DNA of 64,000 bases. Origin: Chryseobacterium sp. ERMR1:04. GTDB taxonomy: Bacteria > Bacteroidota > Bacteroidia > Flavobacteriales > Weeksellaceae. This document shows positions 35,101 to 42,387 of the stretch, in pieces. Below the pieces are notes generated by a model. That model was not told where the DNA came from. It saw nothing but the letters and a program-made list of their open reading frames with translations, and did not search any database. Location: positions 744,001 to 808,000 of the forward strand of contig NZ_LIRF01000003.1 in the NCBI RefSeq assembly GCF_001297705.1, given 5' to 3'. Numbering within the stretch: position 1 is the stretch's first letter; every line of letters begins with the position of its first letter. The position numbers and the translations under genes were made by a program.

Positions 35101-35512
35101 TGCAACGGGAAATTATGAGTATTCTCTAGATAATTTTACTTGGCAGAATTCTCATGTATTTAATAATTTAAATATGGGAGAATATACGGTATATGTGAGA
35201 ACTAAAGCGGGATGTATAATTGGTGAAAAGAATTTTTCTATTTTCAATATTCCCAATGCAATGAGTCCAAACGGAGACGGAAAAAATGATAAATGGAAAA
35301 TAGCAGGCCTTGAAAACTATCCTAAAACAGAAGTAAATGTTTATGATAGAAGAGGATTTTTGGTATTTAATGAAATAACAATCAAAAAAGCCTTTGAATG
35401 GGATGGAAAACTGAACGGAACTCCACTAGCTACAGGAAACTATTGGTACACCATAAAAGTTTCTGACGGAAGAATTTATACCGGTTGGTTACTCATTAAA
35501 AACAGAGAATAA
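32186..35512 (+). CDS. large T9SS-exported surface protein, type B sorting domain
   Basis: The 1108-residue protein has a signal peptide (ILFFFTLFGYAFLFSQS). Residues 20-480 are a propeller-like repeat region (recurring SxDxxGNIFVGG-type blades, e.g. ATDSQGNIFVGGNYGTP). Several Ig-like/adhesin repeats follow at about 500-800 (ATQTFCATHQPKISDI and ATQDFCASANPTLSNL are paired units). The C-terminus is the gliding-motility-associated type B sorting domain (IPNAMSPNGDGKNDKWKI, ending GNYWYTIKVSDGRIYTGWLL). This signal directs passage through the type IX secretion system. A TATATTTG box is at 32161-32168. The ligand is unknown. Confidence 0.88.
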   Translation: MRKILFFFTLFGYAFLFSQSLQWHFETRTTTNTTKHFVHFSATDSQGNIFVGGNYGTPFSIGVSNISFGSVSLNTNSTEMGRAVVAKLDKNKNVLWVKEIKSDYVSYVTSLAVDKMDNLIISGYADGNNLKLNPNTNDIFAQNNFEGIGFITKWDNNGIFIFGNVYRYASSFTSTVDENNDIVTLGRYANYNGSFTDFDPDPNIVHPLPAPNGSFLMKNASNGALSWAIPIHTAELNCVKINKNNEIVVLGNYNGTLTINSSQYFPANIPQATNRFFLAKFSSTGSTQWLQHLAYGPSMNAVSNSKIAIDINNNIYTANTFYEPQTFNFTNASVNLPAGGRNVIYKVNNNGQHVWNSVIKADDGYDFLTIGLNTDNTINFFVKYSDEIFKVINGHDGSEETVKRLDLLQNYIGYGSHSSRAYYLKFRNDGKLIFNKSDFSTYSLSQNIDYEGNIINAGNFDSFQDFNPDPDVKEIVAYQGYQNSFVQKFGKCYNGTPDGDKTQTFCSLTNPTIQDLYPKTSYTTWYDSLISTTSLASNTPLQNNATYYASVQDESCPFNPKRLAVNVVIKTSPSPLVVNDFYFCTNVNAMTLNQLNINNNQNIHFYDINGNLLSNYAYIVPGATYFIAQYNNGCESEKVPFKVFSIQGTTPTANATQTFCATHQPKISDIQITGQNIKWYDAANTSLPVTTPLVNGQTYYASQTINGCESGKIAIQSTVNNTPRPIANATQDFCASANPTLSNLVITGGSLTFYNATGTTLPNTTPLVHGQTYFVTQTLNACESEKLAIAVTLSTNNVPAIDFSDTLCNTTIANTMIVNLHSYEDDIINTPSNYVFTYTDNTGNIIANPSNYTLNIGTTIIYVKVATPDGCFKTVRLNITLNPKPKISLPENIEFCKGKTITLDAGSGFTSYLWNTGATTQTIIVSTPGTYSVKVTNNFGCENTDNVQISYSVLAEIVSVNISNNTATVILSATGNYEYSLDNFTWQNSHVFNNLNMGEYTVYVRTKAGCIIGEKNFSIFNIPNAMSPNGDGKNDKWKIAGLENYPKTEVNVYDRRGFLVFNEITIKKAFEWDGKLNGTPLATGNYWYTIKVSDGRIYTGWLLIKNRE

Positions 35513-35574
35513 ACAGAGAATAAACATACACGAAATTCTAATCATTAAAAATAATACTTTTATAAAAAATTAAA

Positions 35575-36654
35575 ATGCGATCAATATTACTTATTCTAAT
35601 TGTAAGTTTTTTAAACTGCTACTCCCAAGTTGATACTAACTATCTAATTAACGATTGGTATTTATATAATATGGAAATGAAAGATGGTAGCAAACCATTT
35701 CTTCTAAAAAATATACCTGATAAAAATTATAATATTATCATTGAAAAAAACAGCTACTCATTAGTAAATGATTATACTTTATTTGATACACAAAGAAGTC
35801 TAAAATTTAATACTCATTATACCCTTGTAAAAAACATACTTGTAACATCTTCTGAATCTTCCCTTACTATAGAAAAATTAGATAAAGACAGTTTAATATT
35901 ATCTCAAAACATTAAAGGATTTGAAGCCAAAGATTTGCATAAATATTTTTACGTAAGAAAAGATATCCTTCTTCAAAATTTAGAAAATAATAAAAAGGAT
36001 ACCTTAGTAGCAACTTCAGTGTCAGGACCGAGACCTAAATTCTCCATAACCAAAAGACATCTTAAAGATCTTACTAGACAAAAGCCTCTTCCCCTAACAG
36101 AAAGAAGTATGAATTATAGATTCAACGGAAATATATACATTAATCTACAATCAAATTCTATTAGTATTGAATTAAAAGATTACGAAAAATCTTTTATAAA
36201 TAATATTGAAAAAAAATATAAAGAACTTACAAAGCTTAGCAATTGGAATTTATCATCCGTAAAACGATTTAAAATAATTAAGATACCATTTGCATTTGAA
36301 AGTTATTATGAATTAAGTGATGAAGTTGAAAGCTATGGAGAAGTCTATCATTTTTATTCAACTGACTTTAATTCTTTTCTTGATAATAGTCCCAGTCGTG
36401 AGCAACTTGCAAATTCTAATTCTTTTTTTAAAAAGGGTGTGGAAGAATATCAAAAAAATAATCTTGAACTTGCAGTTGATTTATTTGAAAAAGCATATAA
36501 AGTAAATCCTCATAATCTAGATGCTTATTATAACTCTGCATCTATTAGTTTTGCAATAGGTAAAACTGAAAAAGCCTGTAAAATACTTGAATATTTAAAA
36601 CTTGAGGGGCAAAAAACAGCTGAAAATGATTATAATTCAAAATGTCAAAAATAA
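35575..36654 (+). CDS. secreted protein with C-terminal TPR-like repeats
   Basis: The 359-residue protein has a short signal peptide (ILLILIVSFLNCYSQ). An N-terminal lipocalin-like stretch has NDWYLYNMEMKDGSKPF. A middle domain is around RFNGNIYINLQSNSISIELK. The end has TPR-type helices (FFKKGVEEYQKNNLELAVDL and NPHNLDAYYNSASISFAIGK). Such proteins often scaffold periplasmic assemblies, but no specific role can be given. A perfect 16-bp hairpin directly after the stop is shared with the convergent gene. Confidence 0.7.
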   Translation: MRSILLILIVSFLNCYSQVDTNYLINDWYLYNMEMKDGSKPFLLKNIPDKNYNIIIEKNSYSLVNDYTLFDTQRSLKFNTHYTLVKNILVTSSESSLTIEKLDKDSLILSQNIKGFEAKDLHKYFYVRKDILLQNLENNKKDTLVATSVSGPRPKFSITKRHLKDLTRQKPLPLTERSMNYRFNGNIYINLQSNSISIELKDYEKSFINNIEKKYKELTKLSNWNLSSVKRFKIIKIPFAFESYYELSDEVESYGEVYHFYSTDFNSFLDNSPSREQLANSNSFFKKGVEEYQKNNLELAVDLFEKAYKVNPHNLDAYYNSASISFAIGKTEKACKILEYLKLEGQKTAENDYNSKCQK

Positions 36655-36655
36655 A

Positions 36656-36690
36656 ACAAAACGGAGCAGAAAATTCTGCTCCGTTTTGTT
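36656..36690. terminator. bidirectional intrinsic terminator
   Basis: A perfect 16-bp stem pairs ACAAAACGGAGCAGAA (36656-36671) with 36674-36689 around an AA loop. T-rich flanks lie in both directions, between two converging genes whose stops are at 36654 and 36691. Confidence 0.92.
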
Positions 36691-37515
36691 TTATACTAAT
36701 TTGATCTTATCATCTAAGATCTCAACAATCTTATCTTTATACAGTCCGCCAAGGGCCTTTTTAAAGTTCTTTTTACTCATTTGGAGTTCATCTTGAATCT
36801 CTTCCGGAGTAGATTTATCAGAAAGATAAAGTAACCCGTAATTGTCATTTAATTTATCCAAGATCTTTTGTTTAAACTCATCGATATTCTCAAAACCTTC
36901 AGGCTGTAAAGAAACATCAATTTTTCCATCTTCACGGATTGCTTTGATATAACCCGTTTCTTCAGATAAAGGATATAGTTTTTTGAAAACATCAGAAGTA
37001 TAAATAAGTCCGATGTATTTTTTGTTGATTACCACATTCCATCCCAATTCACTTTCGTTCATTAAGATCAAATCCACTTTATCTCCTTTTTGGAAAGGCA
37101 GATCTTCATATTGAGGATTTCTTTTGAACGTTGTAGTTCCTGTGATCAAATCTAATCTTTCATCAACATACAAATAAACCAAATATCTTTTTCCTTCGAT
37201 AATCTTAGACTTCTGTTGTTTATAAGGGATGAAAAGATCTTTAATGATTCCCCAATCCATAAACGCACCACTTGGTAGGCTTTGTACACAGCCCATTACT
37301 GCAAACTCTCCTACTTCTGCCAATGGAGTTTCAGTAGTCGCTTTTAATTTATTATCATCCTGATATACGAAAACTTCAATTTCTTCATCGATTTCTTTTT
37401 CTTCATGAACAAAAATTTTAGGTAAAAAAGCTTTTTCACCAGATTCGTCCGTTAATATTAATCCAGAACTTGTTTTTTCTGAAATTTTTAAAGTTTGAGT
37501 TTTCCCTAATTGCAT
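36691..37515 (-). CDS. cvfB: S1-domain RNA-binding protein, CvfB/YitL-like
   Basis: The 274-residue protein follows the CvfB layout: three S1-like beta-barrels and a C-terminal winged helix. S1 signs are FAVMGCVQSLPSGAFMDWGI, GWNVVINKKYIGLIYTSDVF and GYIKAIREDGKIDVSLQPEG. The winged helix is near DKSTPEEIQDELQMSKKNFK. CvfB proteins bind RNA in the cytoplasm and influence virulence or stress gene expression in Firmicutes; the Bacteroidetes role is not defined. It is a single gene ending at the shared terminator. Confidence 0.88.
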   Translation of the reverse strand: MQLGKTQTLKISEKTSSGLILTDESGEKAFLPKIFVHEEKEIDEEIEVFVYQDDNKLKATTETPLAEVGEFAVMGCVQSLPSGAFMDWGIIKDLFIPYKQQKSKIIEGKRYLVYLYVDERLDLITGTTTFKRNPQYEDLPFQKGDKVDLILMNESELGWNVVINKKYIGLIYTSDVFKKLYPLSEETGYIKAIREDGKIDVSLQPEGFENIDEFKQKILDKLNDNYGLLYLSDKSTPEEIQDELQMSKKNFKKALGGLYKDKIVEILDDKIKLV

Positions 37516-37665
37516 TAATGATAAAATTAAGCGACAAAGGTACGGAAAATAATTGCTAGTTTTTGGATGACTGTGTTTGAGAGTTTGAGCTTTAAAAAGC
37601 GACCATTATAATTAAAACAGTCTTATTCTTTTAATTATAACTTAATTTAGTCTGCCAAACAAAAA

Positions 37666-37694
37666 AAAAAGAGAAGCAATCTACTTCTCTTTTT
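37666..37694 (-). terminator. intrinsic terminator of the DUF4476 gene
   Basis: AAAAAGAGAAG (37666-37676) pairs with CTTCTCTTTTT (37684-37694) around a 7-nt loop. On the minus strand a long T run follows, 8 bp past the stop. Confidence 0.88.
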
Positions 37695-37701
37695 GATCTT
37701 G

Positions 37702-38556
37702 TTATTTAGCTATAAATTCCCTCAACTCGCGCTTACTACTTTCATAATCAAACGCATCGCTCACAAGAAAATATCTATTTTTATCCACACATTTTTTGTA
37801 CATCGATTTGGCCAGCATCAATTTGTTCTTATCAAAACTGATAGATTTTACCAGATCTCTGATTTGCTCAGCAGTAAACTGCGAATTCCGCATCTGCTGG
37901 TTGATCATTGCAATTTTACTGTCATCAAATGGCTCATTCTTAAAAATGGAAAAAAACTGACTAAAGGTATTATTATCCATCACATTCCCTGAATTATTCC
38001 AGTTCCCTGATTGATTTCCGTAGGGATTGTTCCAAACATCATTCCAGTCATTAAAACCATAAGAATCACTTTTTACAGGATAAGAATCTAATAAATACAA
38101 GCCATTATCCGTGAAAAAGTCCAGAACTAATCTGTTATTATTTCTAAGTTGTAAAGTTGTTCGGTATAATAAAAATCCATTATCATAAATCGAGATTGGA
38201 ACTCTACCCGACTGTAAATCGAAAAAACGATATTTCCCTGAACCATTTGAAATCATTTGATCACCAAGTTCCACTGTAAAATATCCCATTTCAGGAATTC
38301 TTAGAAAAACTTCTGCATATCCGTAATTTTTATTCCACTGGTAATTGGGATTTCTTCCTCTGTCATTTTGATTATTCTGATTTCTAAACCCAGAATTATT
38401 TGAATTATTATTTCTGTTATCAAAACCTTTGCTCTTTGCCGACCGCATTTCTGATACAGAGGCTTCATTTCTTAAAAGCTCACCTGCTTTTCCCGCTTCC
38501 TGTGCAAATGAATAAATTCCTGCAAAAAATAGTAAGCCAATAAAAATATTTTTCAT
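37702..38556 (-). CDS. secreted DUF4476-domain protein
   Basis: The start is ATG 38556 (MKNIFIGLLFFAGIYSFAQ is the signal peptide); the frame extends nine codons further back, but those precede a normal signal sequence. An Asn/Arg/Gly-rich low-complexity segment (RNNNSNNSGFRNQNNQNDRG) follows. A beta domain contains YGYAEVFLRIPEMGYFTVEL. The C-terminal DUF4476 helical domain is NQQMRNSQFTAEQIRDLVKS to the end. DUF4476 is frequent in Bacteroidetes secreted proteins and its function is unknown. Confidence 0.82.
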   Translation of the reverse strand: MKNIFIGLLFFAGIYSFAQEAGKAGELLRNEASVSEMRSAKSKGFDNRNNNSNNSGFRNQNNQNDRGRNPNYQWNKNYGYAEVFLRIPEMGYFTVELGDQMISNGSGKYRFFDLQSGRVPISIYDNGFLLYRTTLQLRNNNRLVLDFFTDNGLYLLDSYPVKSDSYGFNDWNDVWNNPYGNQSGNWNNSGNVMDNNTFSQFFSIFKNEPFDDSKIAMINQQMRNSQFTAEQIRDLVKSISFDKNKLMLAKSMYKKCVDKNRYFLVSDAFDYESSKRELREFIAK

Positions 38557-38597
38557 AGATCGATTTCTTACGTCAATCTCCATTTTTGTGCCAAAAA

Positions 38598-38625
38598 AAA
38601 GAGAAATCAGTATTGATTTCTCTTT
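38598..38625 (-). terminator. intrinsic terminator of lpdA
   Basis: AAAGAGAAATCA (38598-38609) pairs with TGATTTCTCTTT (38614-38625). On the minus strand it is followed by T residues, 35 bp past the lpdA stop. Confidence 0.85.
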
Positions 38626-38660
38626 CTATATTTAAACGATTAAAAATTAATCAATTATAA

Positions 38661-40064
38661 TTACATATGAATTGGTCTTTTCCCTGTAGCATCCAATGCA
38701 GCTTCTTTAATAGCTTCTGCATATGTTGGGTGCGCGTGAGAACTTCTAGCAATATCTTCAGCACTAGCACGGAATTCCATTGCAATTACACCTTCTGCAA
38801 TTAAGTCGGCTGCTCTTGCTCCGATGATATGCATTCCTAAAATCTCGTCTGTTTTTTCGTCAGCAATAATTTTCACTAATCCATCAACATCACCACTTGC
38901 ACGGCTTCTTCCTAATGCTCTCATTGGGAAAGATCCTACTTTAATAGCAACACCTTCTTCTTTCAACTGCTCTTCAGTTTTACCAACTCCGGCAACTTCA
39001 GGCCAAGTGTAAACGACACCAGGAATTAAGTTATAGTTAACGTGAGGTTTTTGTCCAGCCAATGTTTCAGCAACAAAAACTCCTTCTTCTTCAGCTTTGT
39101 GAGCCAACATCGCTCCTTTGATAACGTCACCAATCGCGTAGATGTTTGCAACGTTAGTCTGTAAGTGATCATTTGTTTTTACTCTTCCTCTTTCATCAAG
39201 TTCAACACCTGCTTTCTCCAATCCAAGTCCGTCTGTGAAAGGTTTTCTTCCTACAGAAACTAAACAATAATCTCCTTCTACTACAACCTCTGCTCCTTTT
39301 TTGTCTTTAGCAGTGATCTTTACGGTATCTCCGTTTCTTTCTACTGCAGAAACCGCTGTAGAAAGCATAAACTTCATTCCTTGCTTCTTAAGAACCTTTG
39401 TTAATTCTTTACTTAAAGCTCCGTCCATTGTAGGAATGATCTTGTCCATAAATTCAACAACTGTAACCTGAGCTCCTAATCTTAGGTAAACAGAACCTAA
39501 TTCAAGACCGATAACTCCACCCCCGATCACCACTAAGTGCTTAGGGATTTCTTTAAGGTTTAACGCTTCTGTAGAAGTAATCACTCTTTCTTTATCTAAT
39601 GTAATGAAAGGCAATGAAGACGGCTTAGAACCCGTTGCAATGATTGTATATTTAGATTCGATGGTTTCAGTAGAACCGTCGTTTTTCGTTACTTTGATCT
39701 GAGTAGCAGATTCGAAGCTTCCAACACCTTCAAAAACAGTAATTTTGTTTTTGTTCATTAGATAGCTTATTCCGTCTGTATTTTGCTTGATCACCTCGTT
39801 CTTACGCTCGATCATTCTTGCGATATCAGCTTGAGGCTCATTAATAATGATTCCGTGACCTGCAAAATTATGTTTCGCATTTTCGAAATGCTCAGAACTG
39901 TCTAGAAGCGCTTTTGAAGGAATACACCCTACATTAAGACATGTTCCTCCTAAAGTTGGATATTTTTCAATAATTGCTGTTGTGAAACCTAATTGTGCAG
40001 CACGAATGGCAGCAACATAACCACCAGGACCAGAACCGATTACGGTAACATCAAATTGACTCAT
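38661..40064 (-). CDS. lpdA: dihydrolipoyl dehydrogenase (E3)
   Basis: The 467-residue flavoenzyme reoxidises dihydrolipoamide in the pyruvate/2-oxoglutarate dehydrogenase and glycine-cleavage complexes. An FAD-binding loop (VTVIGSGPGGYVAAIRAAQL) opens the protein. The redox disulfide sits in GGTCLNVGCIPSKALL (Cys about 43 and 48). An NAD loop is at VVIGGGVIGLELGSVYLRLG. The dimer-interface active site is in SSHAHPTYAEAIKEA (His-Glu pair). The length and motif order are normal. It is a single gene with its own terminator. Confidence 0.97.
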   Translation of the reverse strand: MSQFDVTVIGSGPGGYVAAIRAAQLGFTTAIIEKYPTLGGTCLNVGCIPSKALLDSSEHFENAKHNFAGHGIIINEPQADIARMIERKNEVIKQNTDGISYLMNKNKITVFEGVGSFESATQIKVTKNDGSTETIESKYTIIATGSKPSSLPFITLDKERVITSTEALNLKEIPKHLVVIGGGVIGLELGSVYLRLGAQVTVVEFMDKIIPTMDGALSKELTKVLKKQGMKFMLSTAVSAVERNGDTVKITAKDKKGAEVVVEGDYCLVSVGRKPFTDGLGLEKAGVELDERGRVKTNDHLQTNVANIYAIGDVIKGAMLAHKAEEEGVFVAETLAGQKPHVNYNLIPGVVYTWPEVAGVGKTEEQLKEEGVAIKVGSFPMRALGRSRASGDVDGLVKIIADEKTDEILGMHIIGARAADLIAEGVIAMEFRASAEDIARSSHAHPTYAEAIKEAALDATGKRPIHM

Positions 40065-40284
40065 GTTATTTTATGAATTTGTTTATTATTATCTTTCTTA
40101 TTACTCACAAATTTACAGATAAATTGCCACACCCCCAAGTGAGTTTTGTCAAGTTTTTAAGATAGGAGCTAGATGGTAGAAGTTTAAAGTATTGAAATTA
40201 TTTTCTGTTGTAAATCTCCCATTTTTTTACTCAAAGTAAAATGCTTTCGCATTATCTTCAAGCTCAAGACTTCTCACCAATGTA

Positions 40285-40635
40285 TCATCTGTCTACATTT
40301 ACCTTTCCTTCTCCAAATGTTACGACATTTTCAAAAAATGAACCTCCGTACACATACCATTCTAGGTTTTCCAGATGTTCTACAGCATTTTCAGGCGTAA
40401 TTCCTGAAAGATCTTTTTTAGCTACAATCCCTTTATACCATCTCCCTGAATTAGAATCATTCTCAAATTCAACAAAGTAATGAACCCATATTCTTTGGCA
40501 AAGCTTGCACTGTTGAATTGTTACTTCTGCATTTCTTCCGTTAGTATGATCTACACCTACTTCAGAACTTCTATATTCAGTGTAGTTTTGGGTAGGTTTT
40601 TCGCAGGCACATCCTATTTTCGGGATTTTTTTCAT
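40285..40635 (-). CDS. small Cys-rich protein of unknown function
   Basis: The 116-residue protein has IGCACEKP near the N-terminus and QQCKLCQRIWVHYFVEFEN in the middle (CxC...CxxC), which suggests a zinc site. The remaining part, GRWYKGIVAKKDLSGI and YVYGGSFFENVVTFGEGK, is beta-rich. No family is recognised. After its stop, a shifted frame continues with coding-like sequence (LVRSLELEDNAKAFYFE) to a stop ending at 40227, so the native C-terminus may be about 20 residues longer. Confidence 0.65.
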   Translation of the reverse strand: MKKIPKIGCACEKPTQNYTEYRSSEVGVDHTNGRNAEVTIQQCKLCQRIWVHYFVEFENDSNSGRWYKGIVAKKDLSGITPENAVEHLENLEWYVYGGSFFENVVTFGEGKVNVDR

Positions 40636-40715
40636 GTATGAAAAATTGATTTTTAGATAAAATTAATAACGCCAAAGGTAAGGAAATATAAGAATTGATA
40701 AAATATCTACCGTGA

Positions 40716-41801
40716 CTATTTATTCATCAAATCTAGCAAGACCTTTTCATATTTATCTAAAATAATATCTTTTGAAAATCTTGAACTGATTGAGTTTTTA
40801 ATGGAATCTTTATCATACGTTTCATGCAGAATACTCATTACTTTTTGTGAAAAATCTTCATGATTTTCTATATCAGAAACTTCCCCATTAATACGAGGCT
40901 GAATGATTTCATTAATTCCTCCCGGACAATTATTGGCTAAAGAATAGGTTCCACAAGCCCCAGCTTCCAATAAAACATTTGGAAAGCCTTCATACCTTGA
41001 GGAAAGAATAAAGAGGTCTGCAAACTTCAGGAACTGATAAGGATTTTCCTGTCTTCCATGAAAGAAAACATTTTTTAACCCTAAGAAATCTTTCATTTGG
41101 TGTAAAATCTCTCTGTCGTTTCCATCTCCTAAAATATGGAGTAAAATATTTTCATTTTTAAGCCTTGAAAAAACTTTCAACAAATTGTCGAACCCTTTTC
41201 TGGAAGATAGATTTCCAATAGCTACAACATTTTTATAATTGTATTTAAAACTCTCAGGTTTAACAGCGGTTAATAACTTTTGATCTATAAATTCAAAATC
41301 AACAGGATTATTTATTTTAATGATTTTCTTTGACTTAATATTAAAATTTTTGGTCAAATCTTTCATCATATCATCACTCTGCGCAATGATTCTCTGATAG
41401 TTATTGTAAAAATTATAGAAAAACTTTATTTCTTTTCTCGTCACATGCTCCGTTACCACATTGGTTTCTCTTGCAATGAATTTTGTTCTCGGAAAAAGCT
41501 TGATAAACAGGGCTAAATAAGCATTTACTTCTCCAAATCCTGAAAATACAATATCTGGTTTTCTTCTATAGATTTCCCCTAAAATAGGTTTTAAAGAATG
41601 TCTGATTCTCTCTGTATTAATATCAATAATTTCAACATCTTTCTTCACAAGATTAAGGTATCCACCTTTCTTACGTAAAAGCAAAATCTTAGGCTCAAAC
41701 CGATCTCGGGAAAGATGATTTGCAATGGTGGTAATAATTCTTTCTGCACCTCCGGTCTCTAGATCCGGCAGAATAAACATAACAGAAATTTTTTTCGTCA
41801 T
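40716..41801 (-). CDS. GT4-family glycosyltransferase
   Basis: The 361-residue protein is a GT-B fold transferase. The N-terminal domain begins VMFILPDLETGGAERIITTI, the Gly-Gly-Ala donor/acceptor loop typical of GT4. The C-terminal donor-binding domain shows NVVAIGNLSSRKGFDNLLKV, ILGDGNDREILHQM and SSRYEGFPNVLLEAGACGTY, which contains the E-x7-E motif. It probably adds a sugar to a surface polysaccharide or lipid-linked glycan at the inner membrane. An intrinsic hairpin lies directly in front of its ATG. Another in-frame Met is at codon 8. Confidence 0.9.
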   Translation of the reverse strand: MTKKISVMFILPDLETGGAERIITTIANHLSRDRFEPKILLLRKKGGYLNLVKKDVEIIDINTERIRHSLKPILGEIYRRKPDIVFSGFGEVNAYLALFIKLFPRTKFIARETNVVTEHVTRKEIKFFYNFYNNYQRIIAQSDDMMKDLTKNFNIKSKKIIKINNPVDFEFIDQKLLTAVKPESFKYNYKNVVAIGNLSSRKGFDNLLKVFSRLKNENILLHILGDGNDREILHQMKDFLGLKNVFFHGRQENPYQFLKFADLFILSSRYEGFPNVLLEAGACGTYSLANNCPGGINEIIQPRINGEVSDIENHEDFSQKVMSILHETYDKDSIKNSISSRFSKDIILDKYEKVLLDLMNK

Positions 41802-41831
41802 AATAAAAACCTTACCCTCAACTGGGTAAGG
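41802..41831 (-). terminator. intrinsic terminator between recQ and the glycosyltransferase
   Basis: CCTTACCC (41810-41817) pairs with GGGTAAGG (41824-41831) around 6 nt. On the minus strand TTTTTATT follows and runs straight into the ATG at 41801. It terminates recQ transcripts and may also limit translation of the glycosyltransferase. Confidence 0.8.
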
Positions 41832-41841
41832 CAGTATTTTT

Positions 41842-42387
41842 TTAATTAGCTACATCACTGATAAACTTGATTCTCAACATTCTTACTTCTTCATCAGAAA
41901 GTTCATCTCCAAACTCGTCTAATAAGACTTTCATGCTGTCGCTTTCAGACTCGGTCATGAATTCCATGAAACCGTCTACGATATCTTCATCAAAATTATC
42001 TTCAATATAATAATCGATATTTAATTTTGTCCCCTGATAAACCACACTTTCCATTTCCTTTAACAATTCAGTCATTGATAAATTCTTGGCTCTTGCAATG
42101 TCTTCAAGATCAATCTTTTTGTCTGTACTTTGGATAATGAAAACTTTATGGCTTGATTTATTTGCCACCTGTTTCAGTACCATATCCTGAGTACGTTCTA
42201 TGTTGTTATCTTCAACGTAAGTCTTTATAAAATCTGCAAATTCTTTACCGTATTTCTTAGCCTTTCCTTCACCAACTCCATAGATTTTAGATATTTCATC
42301 TAATCTTATCGGATACTGCACCGTCATGTCTTCCAAACTTGGATCCATGAACACCGTGTAAGGCGGAATACCGTATTTCTTTGCTAC
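41842..42387 (-). CDS. recQ: RecQ C-terminal part (HRDC domain) in the -1 frame
   Basis: Read from GTA at 42387 the frame encodes [20 protein letters not shown], then an HRDC domain ([20 protein letters not shown]). An extra helical tail with [20 protein letters not shown] and [20 protein letters not shown] follows, typical of Bacteroidetes RecQ. The ATG at 42354 yields 170 residues but would miss the first HRDC helix, so this is not an independent gene. Joined to the helicase part by a -1 shift at 42387-42393 the product is 734 residues, the expected family length. Confidence 0.75.
   Translation of the reverse strand, partial: VAKKYGIPPYTVFMDPSLEDMTVQYPIRLDEISKIYGVGEGKAKKYGKEFADFIKTYVEDNNIERTQDMVLKQVANKSSHKVFIIQSTDKKIDLEDIARAKNLSMTELLKEMESVVYQGTKLNIDYYIEDNFDEDIVDGFMEFMTESESDSMKVLLDEFGDELSDEEVRMLRIKFISDVAN

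Noticed and set aside
41842..42354. Independent small HRDC protein starting at 42354
   Set aside because: The start would cut away the first HRDC helix, and the same frame continues back to the helicase stop, so it is the RecQ C-terminus.
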